Source: Barnesiella sp. An55
GTDB taxonomy: Bacteria > Bacteroidota > Bacteroidia > Bacteroidales > Barnesiellaceae
Reading direction: 5' to 3'
DNA: 64,000 bases
Assembly: GCF_002161555.1 (NCBI RefSeq)
Contig: NZ_NFHZ01000003.1
Span: 62,001 to 126,000, forward strand
A program made the position numbers and the translations under genes. Below, piece by piece: positions 53,527-64,000 of this stretch. The notes under the pieces were generated by a model. That model saw only the letters and a list, made by a program, of their open reading frames with translations, was not told the DNA's origin and did no database searches. Position 1 is the first letter of the stretch; each line of letters starts with the position of its first letter.

Positions 53527-53997
53527 ATGAAAAAAGTATGCTTGTTGGGCATATGCTTATGCCTGAATTTTATGCTGTACTCCGAGACCTTGAAGAAGGT
53601 AATCGACGTGGAGTATAAGGACAATACGATAGCCAGTGTGGTATTGTCGCCCGATTTGACGATGAAGTTCGTCGATAATGCCCTCGTGTTTGAGAGTGCC
53701 GACTCCAACGAGAGTTTTGCGCTGGCCGATATATCGGGGTTCCGCTATACGAAACGTGCCATTTCGAGTGTCGATGAGGTGACGGGCGAATCGTTTATCG
53801 TCACGGCCGACGAGTTGCAGATTGCCGGTTTGCCCGAAGGTACGGTTGTGCGGGTTTACGATTTGAAGGGAGTCATGGTCGCCGAGAGTCGGGTTGACGG
53901 GCTCTACCGCCTCGAGTTGGCACAGTTGCCCCATGGGGTCTATGTCGTGAACTATCGCGATGTATCACGCAAAATCATGGTCAACAAGCGGGGCTGA
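53527..53997 (+). CDS. Small secreted protein with T9SS-like C-terminal domain
   Basis: The 156-residue protein has a signal peptide (about 1-19), a short beta-strand region (about 20-75, ending ALADISGFRYTKR) and a C-terminal domain of about 70 residues whose pattern VRVYDLKGVMVAES, LPHGVYVVNY and RKIMVNK matches type A sorting domains of the Por/type IX secretion system. Without a functional catalytic part the role is unclear. In gut Bacteroidales such domains also occur in genomes lacking the secretion system, so sorting activity is not assured. TAATTTTG at 53419-53426 may be the -7 box. It is followed after 58 bases by the CotH gene, probably in one transcript. Confidence 0.75.
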   Translation: MKKVCLLGICLCLNFMLYSETLKKVIDVEYKDNTIASVVLSPDLTMKFVDNALVFESADSNESFALADISGFRYTKRAISSVDEVTGESFIVTADELQIAGLPEGTVVRVYDLKGVMVAESRVDGLYRLELAQLPHGVYVVNYRDVSRKIMVNKRG

Positions 53998-54055
53998 TGA
54001 TTCCCGGTAGAGAGTTAAATAAACAATTGTCATACAAGTAGTTCAATATATACAC

Positions 54056-55462
54056 ATGAAAAAATTATTCCTCCTTCTCCTGTTGCTCCCGCTGTTGTCG
54101 TATGGTGAGCAACCAGATCCCTGGCTTCACATCTATCGCAACGATGTCAACTTTCACTCGATAAAGGCCGAGGAGATTACCAATATGACCCACCACCTCT
54201 CCGACGATGATTCGCTCGACAGCCTCATCGTCAACACTCAGGAGGGGCGGTTACCTGTGGCACTCTCCAGCATCGACCGGTGCGAAGTGGGTAAGAATGT
54301 GCCCACCGTATATATAACCATTCCCGATTATCCCGATTTGACCGAACTCTACGACAAGGAGTTGTATCTCAGTGCCATGATCAGTATCGATGGCAACGGT
54401 GTCGTCGATGACCTGGAGCCTACGGCCGTTTCGATCAAGGGTAGAGGTAACAGCACCTGGAACTATGTCAAGAAACCCTATCGGTTGAAGTTCGACAAGA
54501 AAATCGCTATTTGCGGTCTGGCCAAAGCCAAGAGCTATGCTCTCATTGCCAACTACATCGATTGTACCCTCATGCGCAATGCCGTTGCCCTGAAGCTGGG
54601 CCAATTGCTCGAGATGCCTTATACCAATCACTGCCAACCGATAAGAGTCTATTTCAACGGTATTTTCAAAGGGGCCTACTTCATCACCGAGAAGATAGGT
54701 ATCACCGGGGCAAGTGTCGATATCGACGAGGAGAGCGGTATCTTGTTTGAGATGGATACCAACTTCGACGAGGCCTATAAATTCTGGTCGATGTATTACA
54801 ACCTCCCCATGATGGTAAAGGATCCCGACCTGAGCGAGATAGCTGAGCTGAAGGGGGTGACTCCCGAGTCGTTGTTGAGTACCTGGGGCGATGACTTTAC
54901 CGAATTTGAACGGAAGGTGTATGAAGGCGAAGACCTCTCAACCAGTCTCGATATGGAGTCGCTTGTCAACTACCTGCTTGTCTATAACGTGTGTGGCAAC
55001 CGCGAACCGGTGTGGCCCAAGAGTGTCTATCTCTACAAAGCCAATGCCGAGGATGTCTATCACTTCGGCCCCATCTGGGATTTTGACTGGGGATTTACCT
55101 ATAACGACGGTGTAGAAAACCAGGTGACCACCCTGCCTATGTTGGACACGTTCGATTATCCGCAATATGGTGGCCCGTTCTTGAAGAGCATCGCTACTCG
55201 GCCCGAGTTCAAGGCTCTCTATAAAGAGAAGTTCGACAACTTCAAGGCCAATCTGCTGCCGCAGCTTCTGGACTATATGGACCAGTATGCCGACGAGATT
55301 GAGCCGTCGGCCCTGGAGAATGGCTTGATATGGTCTGTAGAGCCGGGAGTTACCGAAGGTTCGTTCAACTTCAGAGAGAATGTCGAGAAGCTGAAAACGT
55401 GGATACTCGACCGTGTAGAGTTTATCTCGAACGACCCCAACTACGGGTTGTACAGCTATTGA
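54056..55462 (+). CDS. Secreted CotH-type kinase family protein
   Basis: The 468-residue protein has a signal peptide (about 1-17, ending SYG). The CotH domain (about 85-440) shows SIKGRGNSTWNYVKKPYRLKF, the atypical protein kinase-like motif GPIWDFDWGF with the metal-binding aspartates, LMRNAVALKLGQLL and YFNGIFKGAYFITEKIG. CotH proteins phosphorylate secreted proteins: in Bacillus spore coat protein, in fungi and other bacteria surface proteins. The 40-80 segment repeats a motif like that in the preceding small protein (SIKAEEITNMTHHL compared with FALADISGFRYTKR), suggesting both belong to one set. The substrate is unknown. Confidence 0.85.
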   Translation: MKKLFLLLLLLPLLSYGEQPDPWLHIYRNDVNFHSIKAEEITNMTHHLSDDDSLDSLIVNTQEGRLPVALSSIDRCEVGKNVPTVYITIPDYPDLTELYDKELYLSAMISIDGNGVVDDLEPTAVSIKGRGNSTWNYVKKPYRLKFDKKIAICGLAKAKSYALIANYIDCTLMRNAVALKLGQLLEMPYTNHCQPIRVYFNGIFKGAYFITEKIGITGASVDIDEESGILFEMDTNFDEAYKFWSMYYNLPMMVKDPDLSEIAELKGVTPESLLSTWGDDFTEFERKVYEGEDLSTSLDMESLVNYLLVYNVCGNREPVWPKSVYLYKANAEDVYHFGPIWDFDWGFTYNDGVENQVTTLPMLDTFDYPQYGGPFLKSIATRPEFKALYKEKFDNFKANLLPQLLDYMDQYADEIEPSALENGLIWSVEPGVTEGSFNFRENVEKLKTWILDRVEFISNDPNYGLYSY

Positions 55463-55520
55463 TCGGGCACACCCGGGGAAACGGCCGGGTAAGCCGGTCG
55501 CCCCGAGTCTCGAATAGAGC

Positions 55521-55570
55521 AACGCCTTTTATCCTTTTCACGAAGCGATAAAAGGCGTTTACATTTTTTT
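55521..55570 (+). terminator. Terminator of the CotH gene
   Basis: AACGCCTTTTATC (55521-55533) pairs perfectly with GATAAAAGGCGTT (55547-55559), followed by TACATTTTTTT. Confidence 0.85.
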
Positions 55571-55572
55571 AA

Positions 55573-55604
55573 TTTCACAAATTCGGTCGAAACCCTTATC
55601 TTTG
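55573..55604 (+). promoter_or_regulatory. Probable promoter of mutS
   Basis: TATCTTTG (55597-55604) fits the -7 consensus; TTTC lies 20 bases upstream as a weak -33 element. Confidence 0.6.
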
Positions 55605-55647
55605 TTTCTCTTAAACAGTAGTAAACAAGAAGATAAAGAAATATATC

Positions 55648-58263
55648 GTGGCCAAGGAAATTGTTGAAACTCCGCTGATGAAACAGTATATCGAGATGAA
55701 GGCCCAGCATCCCGATGCGATACTGCTTTTCAGAGTCGGGGATTTCTATGAGACCTTTTCGGAAGATGCCATCGTAGCATCTGAGATTCTGGGTATTACG
55801 CTTACCCGCCGGGCAAACGGCGCCGCGCAGTATGTCGAGTTGGCCGGTTTTCCGCACCATGCTCTCGACACCTATCTGCCCAAGTTGGTGAGGGCCGGCA
55901 AGCGGGTGGCTATCTGCGAACAGCTGGAGGACCCCAAACTGGCCAAGAAGCTGGTGAAGCGGGGCATTACCGAGCTGGTGACTCCGGGTGTGTCGATCAA
56001 CGACACGATACTGGATCATAAGGAGAATAATTTTTTGGGTGGTGTTCACTTTGGGAAAAACAACAAGGTGGGCGTAGCCTTTCTCGATATATCGACCGGC
56101 GAATTTCTGGCGGCCGAGGGCGACTATGACTATGTAGATAAACTGCTGGGCAACTTCTCGCCCAAAGAGGTGCTGTTTGAGCGTACGAAACGGAAACTCT
56201 TCGAAGAGCACTTCGGGAACCGTTTCTTCACTTTCGAACTCGACGACTGGGTCTATACCGAGGATGCCGCGCGTGATCGGCTGTTACGCCATTTCGAGAC
56301 CAAAAACCTCAAGGGATTCGGTGTGCACAATATGCCTTGTGCCATCATTGCGGCCGGGTCGCTGCTCCACTACCTCGACATCACCCAGCACACACACATC
56401 TCGCACATTACTTCGCTGGCTCGTATCGAGGAAGAGCGGTATGTGCGCCTCGACAAATTTACGGTGCGCAGCCTCGAGCTGATAGCACCTATGAACGAAG
56501 GGGGCAAGAGTCTGCTTGATGTTATCGACCGCACCGTCACCCCCATGGGAGCCCGTATGCTCAGGCGGTGGATTATCTTCCCTTTGAAAGATGTGAAGCC
56601 CATCGAAGACAGGCTCAACGGGGTGGAGTTCTTCTTCCGCCATCCCGAGGTGCGCGAGGTCATCGACCCGCAGCTCGATACGATAGGCGATATGGAACGG
56701 CTCATCTCGAAGGTGGCCGTGGGGCGCATCTCGCCCCGCGAGGTGGTACAGCTCAAGGTAGCCTTGCAGGCGATAGAGCCCATCAAGGCCGTTTGCGAGC
56801 AGAGCGACGAGCCGGTGTTGCAGCGCATAGGCGAGCAACTCAACTGCTGCGCGAGCATACGCGACCGCATCGAACGCGAGATTGTGCCCGATGCCCCCAA
56901 CGTCTCCAACCGGGGAGGCATCATCAGCAAGGGGGTCAACGCCGAACTCGACGACCTGCGCGAAATCTCCACCTCGGGCAAAGACTACCTGCTGCATGTG
57001 CAGCAGCGCGAGAGCGACCGCACGGGTATCCCCAGCCTCAAGGTGGGTTACAACAACGTGTTCGGTTACTACATCGAGGTGCGCAACACTCACAAGGACA
57101 AGGTGCCGGCCGACTGGGTGCGCAAACAGACTTTGGTAAATGCCGAACGATACATCACTCAGGAACTCAAGGAGTATGAAGAGAAGATACTCGGGGCCGA
57201 GGAGAAGATTCTCTCGCTCGAAAGCCAGCTCTTCAACGACCTCGTTCTGGCCCTGGCCGATTATATTCCGGCCATCCAGCTCGACTCGACCTTGATTGCC
57301 CGACTCGACTGCCTGTTGTCGTTTGTGAAGGCGGCTGTCGAAAACCATTATATCCGACCCGAAATCAACGATTCGCTCACCATCGATATCAAGGAGGGGC
57401 GTCACCCCGTCATCGAGAAGCAGATGCCCCCCGGCGAGAGCTACATCAGCAACAGCGTGGAGCTCGACAACGACAAGCAGCAGATTATGATGATTACGGG
57501 TCCCAACATGGCCGGTAAGTCGGCCCTGTTGCGGCAGACGGCGCTCATCGTGCTCATGGCGCAAATCGGTAGTTTCGTTCCGGCCGATGCGGCCCGCATC
57601 GGCGTTGTCGATAAGATATTCACCCGTGTGGGAGCTTCGGACAATATTTCGCTGGGCGAATCGACCTTCATGGTCGAGATGACCGAGGCGGCCGATATCC
57701 TCAACAACCTGTCGGAGCGCAGTCTGGTACTCTTCGACGAGTTGGGGCGCGGCACCAGTACCTACGACGGCATTTCCATTGCCTGGGCCATTGTAGAGCA
57801 CATTCACGAGCATCCCAGGGCACGGGCCAAGACCCTCTTTGCTACCCACTATCACGAACTCAACGAGATGGAGCGCACATACAAGCGCATCGTCAACTAC
57901 AACGTGTCGGTCAAGGAGATTGACAACAAGGTGATATTCCTGCGCAAGCTGGTGCGGGGAGGCAGCGAACACAGTTTCGGTATCCATGTGGCCAAGCTGG
58001 CGGGTATGCCTCAGAGCATTGTCAAACGGGCCAACCAGATATTGAAGCAGCTCGAGTCGGAGAACCGGCAGACGGGCCTGGCCAAACCTACGGCCGAGAT
58101 TGCCTCGTCGCGCGGTGGTGTGCAGCTGAGTTTCTTCCAGCTCGACGACCCCGTGCTCTCGCAGGTGCGCGACGAGATTCTGCGAACCGATATCAACAAC
58201 CTCACCCCTGTCGAGGCGTTGAACAAACTGAATGAGATAAAAAAGATAATCACCGGGAAATAA
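55648..58263 (+). CDS. mutS: DNA mismatch repair protein MutS
   Basis: MutS recognises mismatches and starts methyl-independent repair with MutL. The 871-residue protein begins at a GTG; the mismatch-binding motif [10 protein letters not shown] (aromatic F and E contacting DNA) is near residue 30. The ATPase has Walker A GPNMAGKS (618-625), Walker [16 protein letters not shown] and the helix-turn-helix region, and a C-terminal dimerisation tail. Length and motifs identify the MutS1 type. It heads a gene run in which the U32 gene follows after 9 bases. Confidence 0.97.
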   Translation: MAKEIVETPLMKQYIEMKAQHPDAILLFRVGDFYETFSEDAIVASEILGITLTRRANGAAQYVELAGFPHHALDTYLPKLVRAGKRVAICEQLEDPKLAKKLVKRGITELVTPGVSINDTILDHKENNFLGGVHFGKNNKVGVAFLDISTGEFLAAEGDYDYVDKLLGNFSPKEVLFERTKRKLFEEHFGNRFFTFELDDWVYTEDAARDRLLRHFETKNLKGFGVHNMPCAIIAAGSLLHYLDITQHTHISHITSLARIEEERYVRLDKFTVRSLELIAPMNEGGKSLLDVIDRTVTPMGARMLRRWIIFPLKDVKPIEDRLNGVEFFFRHPEVREVIDPQLDTIGDMERLISKVAVGRISPREVVQLKVALQAIEPIKAVCEQSDEPVLQRIGEQLNCCASIRDRIEREIVPDAPNVSNRGGIISKGVNAELDDLREISTSGKDYLLHVQQRESDRTGIPSLKVGYNNVFGYYIEVRNTHKDKVPADWVRKQTLVNAERYITQELKEYEEKILGAEEKILSLESQLFNDLVLALADYIPAIQLDSTLIARLDCLLSFVKAAVENHYIRPEINDSLTIDIKEGRHPVIEKQMPPGESYISNSVELDNDKQQIMMITGPNMAGKSALLRQTALIVLMAQIGSFVPADAARIGVVDKIFTRVGASDNISLGESTFMVEMTEAADILNNLSERSLVLFDELGRGTSTYDGISIAWAIVEHIHEHPRARAKTLFATHYHELNEMERTYKRIVNYNVSVKEIDNKVIFLRKLVRGGSEHSFGIHVAKLAGMPQSIVKRANQILKQLESENRQTGLAKPTAEIASSRGGVQLSFFQLDDPVLSQVRDEILRTDINNLTPVEALNKLNEIKKIITGK

Positions 58264-58272
58264 CAGTGATTC

Positions 58273-59532
58273 ATGATGAAGAGAAGCGATTTTGAAATTA
58301 TGGCGCCCGTGGGGTCCTACGACTCGCTGGCCGCCGCCATACAGGGAGGAGCCGACTCGATCTACTTCGGTATCGAGGGGCTCAACATGCGTTCCCGTTC
58401 GTCCAACAACTTTACCATCGACGACCTGCACGAGATTGTGCGCATCTGCAACGAACACCATATCAAGAGTTACCTCACCGTCAACACCGTCATCTACGAC
58501 GACGATATCGCTCTGCTGCATCGTATCATCGATGCGGCCAAGGAGGCGGGACTCACGGCCGTTATCGCCAGCGACGTAGCTGCCATGACCTATGCTCGCG
58601 AGGTAGGAGTCGAGGTGCACCTATCGACCCAGTTGAATATCTCGAACACCGAGGCATTGCGCTTTTATGCCCGCTTTGCCGATGTGGTGGTGTTGGCCCG
58701 CGAGTTGAATCTGGAGCAGGTAACCCACATCCACGAGGCCATCGAGTGCGACCACATCGTGGGCCCGGGCGGAGAGCCGGTGCGCATCGAGATGTTCTGT
58801 CACGGCGCTCTTTGCATGGCCGTCTCGGGCAAGTGTTACCTGAGTCTGCACGAGATGAACGCCTCGGCCAATCGGGGTGCCTGCATGCAGATTTGCCGTC
58901 GCTCCTACGAGGTGAAAGACAAGGAGACGGGCGATGAACTCGAGATAGACAATGCCTACATCATGTCGCCGAAAGATTTGAAAACCATCCATTTCCTCAA
59001 CAAACTCATCGATGCCGGCGTGCGGGTATTCAAGATCGAGGGGAGGGCCCGGGGTCCCGAATATGTGCGCACCGTAGTCTCGTGCTACAACGAGGCCATC
59101 GATGCCTATCTGGCCGGCGATTTTACCGACGAGAAGATAGCCCGGTGGGACGAACGGCTCGCTACGGTCTTCAATCGCGGTTTCTGGAACGGCTACTACC
59201 TGGGTCAGCGGTTGGGCGAGTGGACCCACAATTATGGGTCGGCAGCCACCAAACGCAAGGTCTATGTAGGCAAGGGGGTGAAATACTTCTCCAACCTGGG
59301 CGTAGCCGAGTTCCTGCTCGAGAGCGGGTCGTTGAGCGTGGGCGACGAAGTACTCATCACGGGGCCCACGACCGGGGCGCTCTTCCGCAAGGTCGAAGAG
59401 ATACGGGTCGATTTGAAACCGGTCGAGACTGCTGTGAAAGGCGATCGTTTCTCGATGCGGGTCGATGAGAAGATACGTCCGTCGGACAAATTGTATAAAT
59501 GGGTTGACAGTTCGGAACTTAAATCAAAATAA
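58273..59532 (+). CDS. Peptidase U32 family protein, probable tRNA hydroxylation protein (TrhP/YegQ type)
   Basis: The 419-residue protein has [27 protein letters not shown], an N-terminal TIM-barrel, and the U32 signature with cysteines [19 protein letters not shown] and [12 protein letters not shown], which should bind an iron-sulfur cluster. A C-terminal beta domain (about 330-415) follows. In E. coli and B. subtilis such proteins (TrhP, and relatives RlhA and UbiU) hydroxylate RNA or ubiquinone precursors using prephenate; in this anaerobe, 5-hydroxyuridine-34 formation in tRNA is the likely role. Classical peptidase activity is doubtful. Confidence 0.82.
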   Translation: MMKRSDFEIMAPVGSYDSLAAAIQGGADSIYFGIEGLNMRSRSSNNFTIDDLHEIVRICNEHHIKSYLTVNTVIYDDDIALLHRIIDAAKEAGLTAVIASDVAAMTYAREVGVEVHLSTQLNISNTEALRFYARFADVVVLARELNLEQVTHIHEAIECDHIVGPGGEPVRIEMFCHGALCMAVSGKCYLSLHEMNASANRGACMQICRRSYEVKDKETGDELEIDNAYIMSPKDLKTIHFLNKLIDAGVRVFKIEGRARGPEYVRTVVSCYNEAIDAYLAGDFTDEKIARWDERLATVFNRGFWNGYYLGQRLGEWTHNYGSAATKRKVYVGKGVKYFSNLGVAEFLLESGSLSVGDEVLITGPTTGALFRKVEEIRVDLKPVETAVKGDRFSMRVDEKIRPSDKLYKWVDSSELKSK

Positions 59533-59534
59533 CT

Positions 59535-62500
59535 ATGTTCAGGAAACGAGCAATTGTGATATGTCTGGGAATCGCCTGTGCGGGGTCGCTCTCGGCCTCC
59601 AAACCGGGGGTGCCGGTTTATAACGATTACCGGGCTTTGATAGAGCGAGGCATCTCTCTTTTCGAGGAGCAGAACTATGTGGGTTGTGCCGATCTCATGC
59701 AAGAGGCTTGTGCAGGCGATCTGCCGCGTGAGTTGCGCGAGACGGCCGACTGGTATCTGGCCCTGGCCGAGGCCCGCAACCACTCGTCGCAGACGGTGAG
59801 CCGCCTGACGGCTTTTCTGCGCGAGTATCCCGAGTCGTCGCACACCTTGCAGGCCCGGTTGGCTTTGGCCGACTATTACTACGACCGGCAAGAGTATGAC
59901 CGGGCTCTGGAAGCCTACCGTTCGGTCGATGTGAGTCTGCTCACCGGCGACGAAGAGGATAGTTGGGGCTATCACACCGCCTGCTCGCTGTTGAAAACCG
60001 GCGATGCCGGGGCGGCCAAACCTCTTTTCCAGATTCTCGTGGCGAAAGATAAATACCGGGTAGGAGCCACCTTCTACCTGGCCTACATACAGATGAACGA
60101 AGGCGACGACCAAGCCGCTTTGAGCAACTTTGCCAAGGTCAAGGGCGATGCTCAATACGGCTATTCGGCGCGGCTGCACATGCTGCAAATCTATTTCAAG
60201 CAGAAATGGTTTGCCCAGGTATTGAGCGAGGGGAAAGAGTTGCTCTCTCACCCCATGGCCGAGGCCGACGCCTATACCGAGCTGCTCCGTCTGCTGGGCG
60301 AGAGTGCCTACCAGGAGGGCGACGACCAGTCGGCCACGACCTATCTCGAACGCTATTTGCAGCGCTGCGGAACCCCCGAGCGTTCGTCGCTCTATGCCTT
60401 GGGTATCATCGCCTACCGTCGGGGCGAGGATGTGCGCACCATCGACTATCTGAGCCGGGTTACCGGCCCCGACGATGCTCTGTCGCAGAATGCCTACCTC
60501 TACATCGGCCAGGCCTATCTGCGGGCAGGCGACAAAAACAATGCCCGCATGGCTTTCGAGATGGCCTCGCAGGGCACCTACGACACGCAGGTGCGCGAGA
60601 CGGCGCTCTACAACTATGCCCTTTGTCTCTATGATCATTCGGCCTCGCCGTTCGACAACTCGGTGGGGGTATTCGAGCGTTTCCTCAACGAGTTCCCCGA
60701 CTCGCGCTATGCCGATAAAATCAACGACTATCTGGTCGAGGTCTATATGACGACCCGCAACTACCGGTCGGCCCTGGCCTCAATCGAGAAGATACAGCGT
60801 CCCGACAGCAAGATATTGGCTGCCAAACAGCGCATCCTGTTCCAGTTGGGAACCGAGGCCTTTACCAACGCCCGCATCGATGAGGCCCGGCAACTCTTCA
60901 CCCAGGCCATTGCCGTGGGTAACTACGATGCCGACATACGGGCCAAGTCCTCGTTCTGGCTGGCCGAGTGCCAATACCGCCAGGGACAGTACGGAACGGC
61001 TGCCCGCAACTACTCGACCTACCTCTCGAGTTGCAAAGACAAGAAGAGCGAGATGTATGCCCTGGCTTGGTACGACTGGGCCTATTGCCAGTTCAAGCAA
61101 CATAACTTTTCGCAGGCACTCGACGGCTTCTCGCGTTACCTCTCGGCCCAGTCGGGCGCCGATAAACGCCTGTTGGCCGATGCCTATGCCCGCACCGGCG
61201 ACTGCTATTACTACGCCCGCCGGTATGCCGATGCCGAGCAGTATTATGGCCGGGCCCAGCAGACCGATGCCTCGAGCGGCGACTACGCCCTCTTCCAGAA
61301 AGCCTTTATGGCCGGGCTGCAAAAGAACCAGGAGCGCAAAATCGAATTGCTCGATCAACTCATTGCCCAATATCCCCGCTCGAGCTACCTGGCCAATGCC
61401 TGGTTCGAGAAGGGGCAAGCCTACTCGATACTCAATCGCACCGACGAAGCCATTGCCAGCTATCGCCAGTTGATGGCCAGCTATCCGCAGAGTGCAGTGG
61501 CCCGCAAAGGCGGCCTGCAACTGGGTATGATCTACTTCAACAGCGGGCAGACCGACGCCTCGATTGCGGCCTACCAGCAGGTTATCGAGCGCTATCCCAC
61601 CAGCGAAGAGGCCCGTGTGGCCGTGGCCGACCTGAAATCGGTCTATGTCGAGAAGGATGCCGTCGATGCCTATGCCGCTTACCTCAATCGTGTGGGATTG
61701 GCCGAGCAGGCTCCGGTGGCCGAACTCGACTCGCTCTCCTACATGGCCGCCGAGCGCACCTACATGACGGGTAAAGGGGTGGCCTCACTCGAGAAATACC
61801 TGCGCAACTATCCCTCGGGAGCCTTCGGCATACCGGCCAACTTCTACGTGGGGCAGGCTGCGTTTGCCGCCAAGGAGTATGACAAGGCCCTCACTTCGTT
61901 TGACTATGTGGTAACCCATGCTCCTGATGGCGAATTCGCCGAGGAGGCACTGGCCCGCAAGTGCGAGATACTCTATGTGAACAATCGCTACGACGAGGCC
62001 CTCGAAGGCTTCAAGGCTCTCGAGAAGAAGGCTACCACCAGCGAGAACAAGCAGGCGGCCTGGCTGGGTATGTTGCGCATTGCCCGCAACAAGCAGCAGT
62101 ATGACCTGGTACTGACCTCGGCCGAAGGTCTGTTGGACGAGAGCAAGTTGTCGCCCGACTTGCGGCAAGAGGTACTCTTTGCCCGGGCCGATGCCTATGT
62201 CCACACCCAGCAGGGCGAGAAGGCTGCCGCCGATTGGACGGAGCTCTCGCAAGACACCCGTTCGCTGTACGGCGCACAAAGTGCCTATCTGTTGGCTCAG
62301 TATCAGTTTGACAACAAGGCCCTCAACAACGCCGAGAAGACCTTGAACGCCTTTATCGACAAGGGCACTCCCCACAGCTATTGGCTGGCCCGCGGCTTCC
62401 TGCTCATGGCCGATATCTATGAGAAGCGGGGCGAGACCTTCCAGGCCCGGCAATATCTGCAAAGCTTGCGCAACAACTATCCGGCGAGCGACGACGATAT

Positions 62501-62549
62501 CATGACCCGCATCGACGAGCGTCTGGCCCGGTTGGGTAAAACAGAGTAA
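59535..62549 (+). CDS. Large secreted tetratricopeptide-repeat protein
   Basis: The 1004-residue protein has a signal peptide (about 1-21) and is otherwise made of helical TPR-type repeats, visible as recurring AxxxYxxAL and YPxSxYAxxA patterns (for example [29 protein letters not shown] and [14 protein letters not shown]-like). The length of about 980 repeat residues means some 25 repeats. The style resembles BamD- and YfiO-like repeats and the periplasmic scaffolds of Bacteroidota. It starts two bases after the U32 stop and is followed after 22 bases by a beta-barrel protein, which it may serve as a periplasmic partner. Function not known. Confidence 0.82.
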   Translation: MFRKRAIVICLGIACAGSLSASKPGVPVYNDYRALIERGISLFEEQNYVGCADLMQEACAGDLPRELRETADWYLALAEARNHSSQTVSRLTAFLREYPESSHTLQARLALADYYYDRQEYDRALEAYRSVDVSLLTGDEEDSWGYHTACSLLKTGDAGAAKPLFQILVAKDKYRVGATFYLAYIQMNEGDDQAALSNFAKVKGDAQYGYSARLHMLQIYFKQKWFAQVLSEGKELLSHPMAEADAYTELLRLLGESAYQEGDDQSATTYLERYLQRCGTPERSSLYALGIIAYRRGEDVRTIDYLSRVTGPDDALSQNAYLYIGQAYLRAGDKNNARMAFEMASQGTYDTQVRETALYNYALCLYDHSASPFDNSVGVFERFLNEFPDSRYADKINDYLVEVYMTTRNYRSALASIEKIQRPDSKILAAKQRILFQLGTEAFTNARIDEARQLFTQAIAVGNYDADIRAKSSFWLAECQYRQGQYGTAARNYSTYLSSCKDKKSEMYALAWYDWAYCQFKQHNFSQALDGFSRYLSAQSGADKRLLADAYARTGDCYYYARRYADAEQYYGRAQQTDASSGDYALFQKAFMAGLQKNQERKIELLDQLIAQYPRSSYLANAWFEKGQAYSILNRTDEAIASYRQLMASYPQSAVARKGGLQLGMIYFNSGQTDASIAAYQQVIERYPTSEEARVAVADLKSVYVEKDAVDAYAAYLNRVGLAEQAPVAELDSLSYMAAERTYMTGKGVASLEKYLRNYPSGAFGIPANFYVGQAAFAAKEYDKALTSFDYVVTHAPDGEFAEEALARKCEILYVNNRYDEALEGFKALEKKATTSENKQAAWLGMLRIARNKQQYDLVLTSAEGLLDESKLSPDLRQEVLFARADAYVHTQQGEKAAADWTELSQDTRSLYGAQSAYLLAQYQFDNKALNNAEKTLNAFIDKGTPHSYWLARGFLLMADIYEKRGETFQARQYLQSLRNNYPASDDDIMTRIDERLARLGKTE

Positions 62550-62571
62550 AACGATTCAATACAACGAACTT

Positions 62572-64000
62572 ATGAAACGCTTTTCTTTTTTGACGATATT
62601 GATAATCCCGTTTATGCTGTCGGCTCAGCAGGCCGACTCCCTGCGTCGGGAGGTAACCATAGAGAAAGACTTTACGCCCATTGTGCGTGATGCGTCGAAA
62701 ATCAATACCCTGCCCGAGGTCGAGGCTCCCGTCGTTACCCGCCAGTCGATACAATACAGCGACTGGACGGTGCCCGCTTCGCTCGAGGCTCGGGCTGTGC
62801 AACTGCAACCGGGTGGATTTGGCGACCCGGCACGGGAAAATGGCTCGCGCGGCTATTTCGACTTCGGCTTGGGAAACTACTGGAATATGGTAGGCAATGC
62901 CGGTTACCGCATCTTGCAGAACGAGAAAGATCGCCTGGAAGTGTGGTGGCAACATCGCTCGACCTGCGGCTCGGTCGATTACAACCAAAAGCTGCCCGGC
63001 TATGAAACCTCGCGCACGATGAGGCAACTCGAAGAGCGGTTGGTGGCCGACTATCGGCACACGTTCGAAAAACTCGACCTGGGTGTCCGGGGTGGTTATC
63101 GCTACGATTCGTTCAACTATTACGGGTTGCGCTATCCCGGTGTGCAGGGCATCGCTTCGCCCGGACAGGAGATAAACCGCTTCTTCCTCAAGAGCGATAT
63201 TGCCTCCAACAATCCCGAGGCACAAATGCGCTACAAGGCTTCGCTGGCCTATTATCGCTATGGTTACCAGCGGGGCTATCTGTCGGGCGACAAGGGGGCG
63301 GCCGAGAATGTGGTAGAGGCCGACTTCTCCCTCATGGCCCCCATCGACAAACATAGCGATATTGCCATCGATGGTGTGTTCGACTATGTGGGCTACAGCC
63401 ATCTGCCGTCGGTGTCGGGCTATGCCATGCTGTCGCTCAATCCCAGTTACAACTGGCACAACGACCGGGTGTCGCTCTCGGCCGGTGTCAAGGCCGATGT
63501 CTCGTTTAACAACGGCACCATATTCCGCTTTGCTCCCGACATACGGTTCGACTGGACCATCGTGCCCAACCTGCAATTCTACACCTGGCTCACCGGTGGT
63601 AAACAGCTGAATACCTGGAATCGGGTATCGGCCTATACGCTCTACTTCAACCCCTCGGCCATGATCGATAACAGCTACATCCCGCTCGATGCCCAATTGG
63701 GGTTGCGGGTCAACGCCTTGCGAGGCTTCTCGTTGGGCCTTTCGGGCGGATACGAGATAGGCAAGCGAGTACTCTTCCTCTTGCCCGAGCAGACCTTGAA
63801 CGGCGAGTTTACGGGTGTTTCCCGCTTCTGGGGAATGGATGCCTATGCCTTCAAAGCCGGGCTGGACATGTCGTATCGCTACGGCACTCTGTGGGAAGCT
63901 TCGGCCCGGGTCGATTACTACCGCTGGACCACCAGCCGTGGCAAGCAGGTTGTGTCGTATGACCGCCCGCAATGGCAGGGCGAAATCGATGTGCGCTACA
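62572..64000 (+). CDS. Outer-membrane beta-barrel protein, N-terminal part (runs off the window)
   Basis: From the ATG at 62572 the frame stays open to the end of the window (476 residues seen). A signal peptide (about 1-18, ending MLSA before QQ) is followed by EVTIEKDFTPIVRDASKIN, a pattern seen in conserved Bacteroidales outer-membrane proteins, by memory. The remainder alternates aromatic amphipathic strands and turns (GYFDFGLGNYWN, LDLGVRGGYRYDSF and IAIDGVFDYVGY), as in a large barrel; no TonB box or plug domain is evident in the visible part, although such proteins are often labelled TonB-dependent. It starts 22 bases after the TPR gene, suggesting that the two act together at the outer membrane. 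Confidence 0.8.
   Translation, partial: MKRFSFLTILIIPFMLSAQQADSLRREVTIEKDFTPIVRDASKINTLPEVEAPVVTRQSIQYSDWTVPASLEARAVQLQPGGFGDPARENGSRGYFDFGLGNYWNMVGNAGYRILQNEKDRLEVWWQHRSTCGSVDYNQKLPGYETSRTMRQLEERLVADYRHTFEKLDLGVRGGYRYDSFNYYGLRYPGVQGIASPGQEINRFFLKSDIASNNPEAQMRYKASLAYYRYGYQRGYLSGDKGAAENVVEADFSLMAPIDKHSDIAIDGVFDYVGYSHLPSVSGYAMLSLNPSYNWHNDRVSLSAGVKADVSFNNGTIFRFAPDIRFDWTIVPNLQFYTWLTGGKQLNTWNRVSAYTLYFNPSAMIDNSYIPLDAQLGLRVNALRGFSLGLSGGYEIGKRVLFLLPEQTLNGEFTGVSRFWGMDAYAFKAGLDMSYRYGTLWEASARVDYYRWTTSRGKQVVSYDRPQWQGEIDVRY

Noticed and set aside
1-64000. CRISPR arrays, insertion sequences, prophage or toxin-antitoxin modules
   Set aside because: No regularly spaced repeats, transposase, integrase, terminal inverted repeats or phage genes were seen.

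Overview
The window is an ordinary chromosomal stretch of a strictly fermentative member of the order Bacteroidales (Bacteroidota). The evidence is the promoter pattern xTTG-N19/20-TAnnTTTG seen in front of many genes, the general absence of Shine-Dalgarno sequences, and a set of families typical of this order (DUF3098, DUF3467, DUF3843, NigD-like, BACON, DUF4595, DUF4369, DUF2723). Base composition and strong use of C/G-ending codons suggest a moderate G+C relative such as a Barnesiella-like lineage, but the genus cannot be fixed from the sequence. No tRNA, rRNA, CRISPR array, insertion sequence or prophage was recognised.

Layout. 1-2.2 kb: end of a DUF2723 membrane protein, a small polysaccharide deacetylase overlapping queG. 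2.3-7.7 kb: nagB divergent from a NagB/PIG-L fusion, a CoA-transferase of the acetyl/succinyl/propionyl-CoA type, and an anchored charged protein. 7.9-14.6 kb: miaB, an MFS transporter and the operon ftsX-DUF3098-uppP-truB-queA. 14.8-20.6 kb: four secreted proteins in one operon (two LPP20-like, one beta-barrel, one transglutaminase-like). 20.9-25.5 kb: a BACON lipoprotein, then a cobalamin riboswitch in front of nrdDG. 25.6-29.2 kb (minus): tcdA-lolD-NigD-like-DUF3467-DUF3843. 29.5-35.9 kb: DUF456, pckA, upp, a GNAT-like protein, a SulP transporter. 36-41.1 kb (minus): cysS, a Bax-inhibitor-1 protein, argS, a split lysO. 41.6-47 kb: a cysteine-rich secreted protein, an acyltransferase and a GHL10 glycosidase that share a near-identical promoter element, and a tandem AAA+ ATPase. 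47.3-49.4 kb: folK, then metK behind a SAM-II-like RNA. 49.5-55.5 kb: OmpLA-type phospholipase, a DUF4369 lipoprotein, a ComM-type ATPase, a small protein with a T9SS-like C-terminal domain and a CotH-type kinase. 55.6-64 kb: mutS, a U32 peptidase of the tRNA hydroxylation type, a large TPR protein and the start of an outer-membrane beta-barrel protein.

How the genes fit together. Most are housekeeping: tRNA modification is prominent (queG, miaB, truB, queA, tcdA, U32), as are envelope functions (ftsX, uppP, lolD, OmpLA, TPR/barrel pair) and anaerobic metabolism (nrdDG, pckA, CoA-transferase). Regulation visible in the sequence includes two riboswitches, B12 over the B12-independent ribonucleotide reductase and probably SAM over SAM synthetase. 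The parts least explained by known biology are the four-gene secreted operon, the AAA+ protein with a decayed first ATPase domain, the NagB-like domain that has lost its catalytic residues, and the repeated promoter element.
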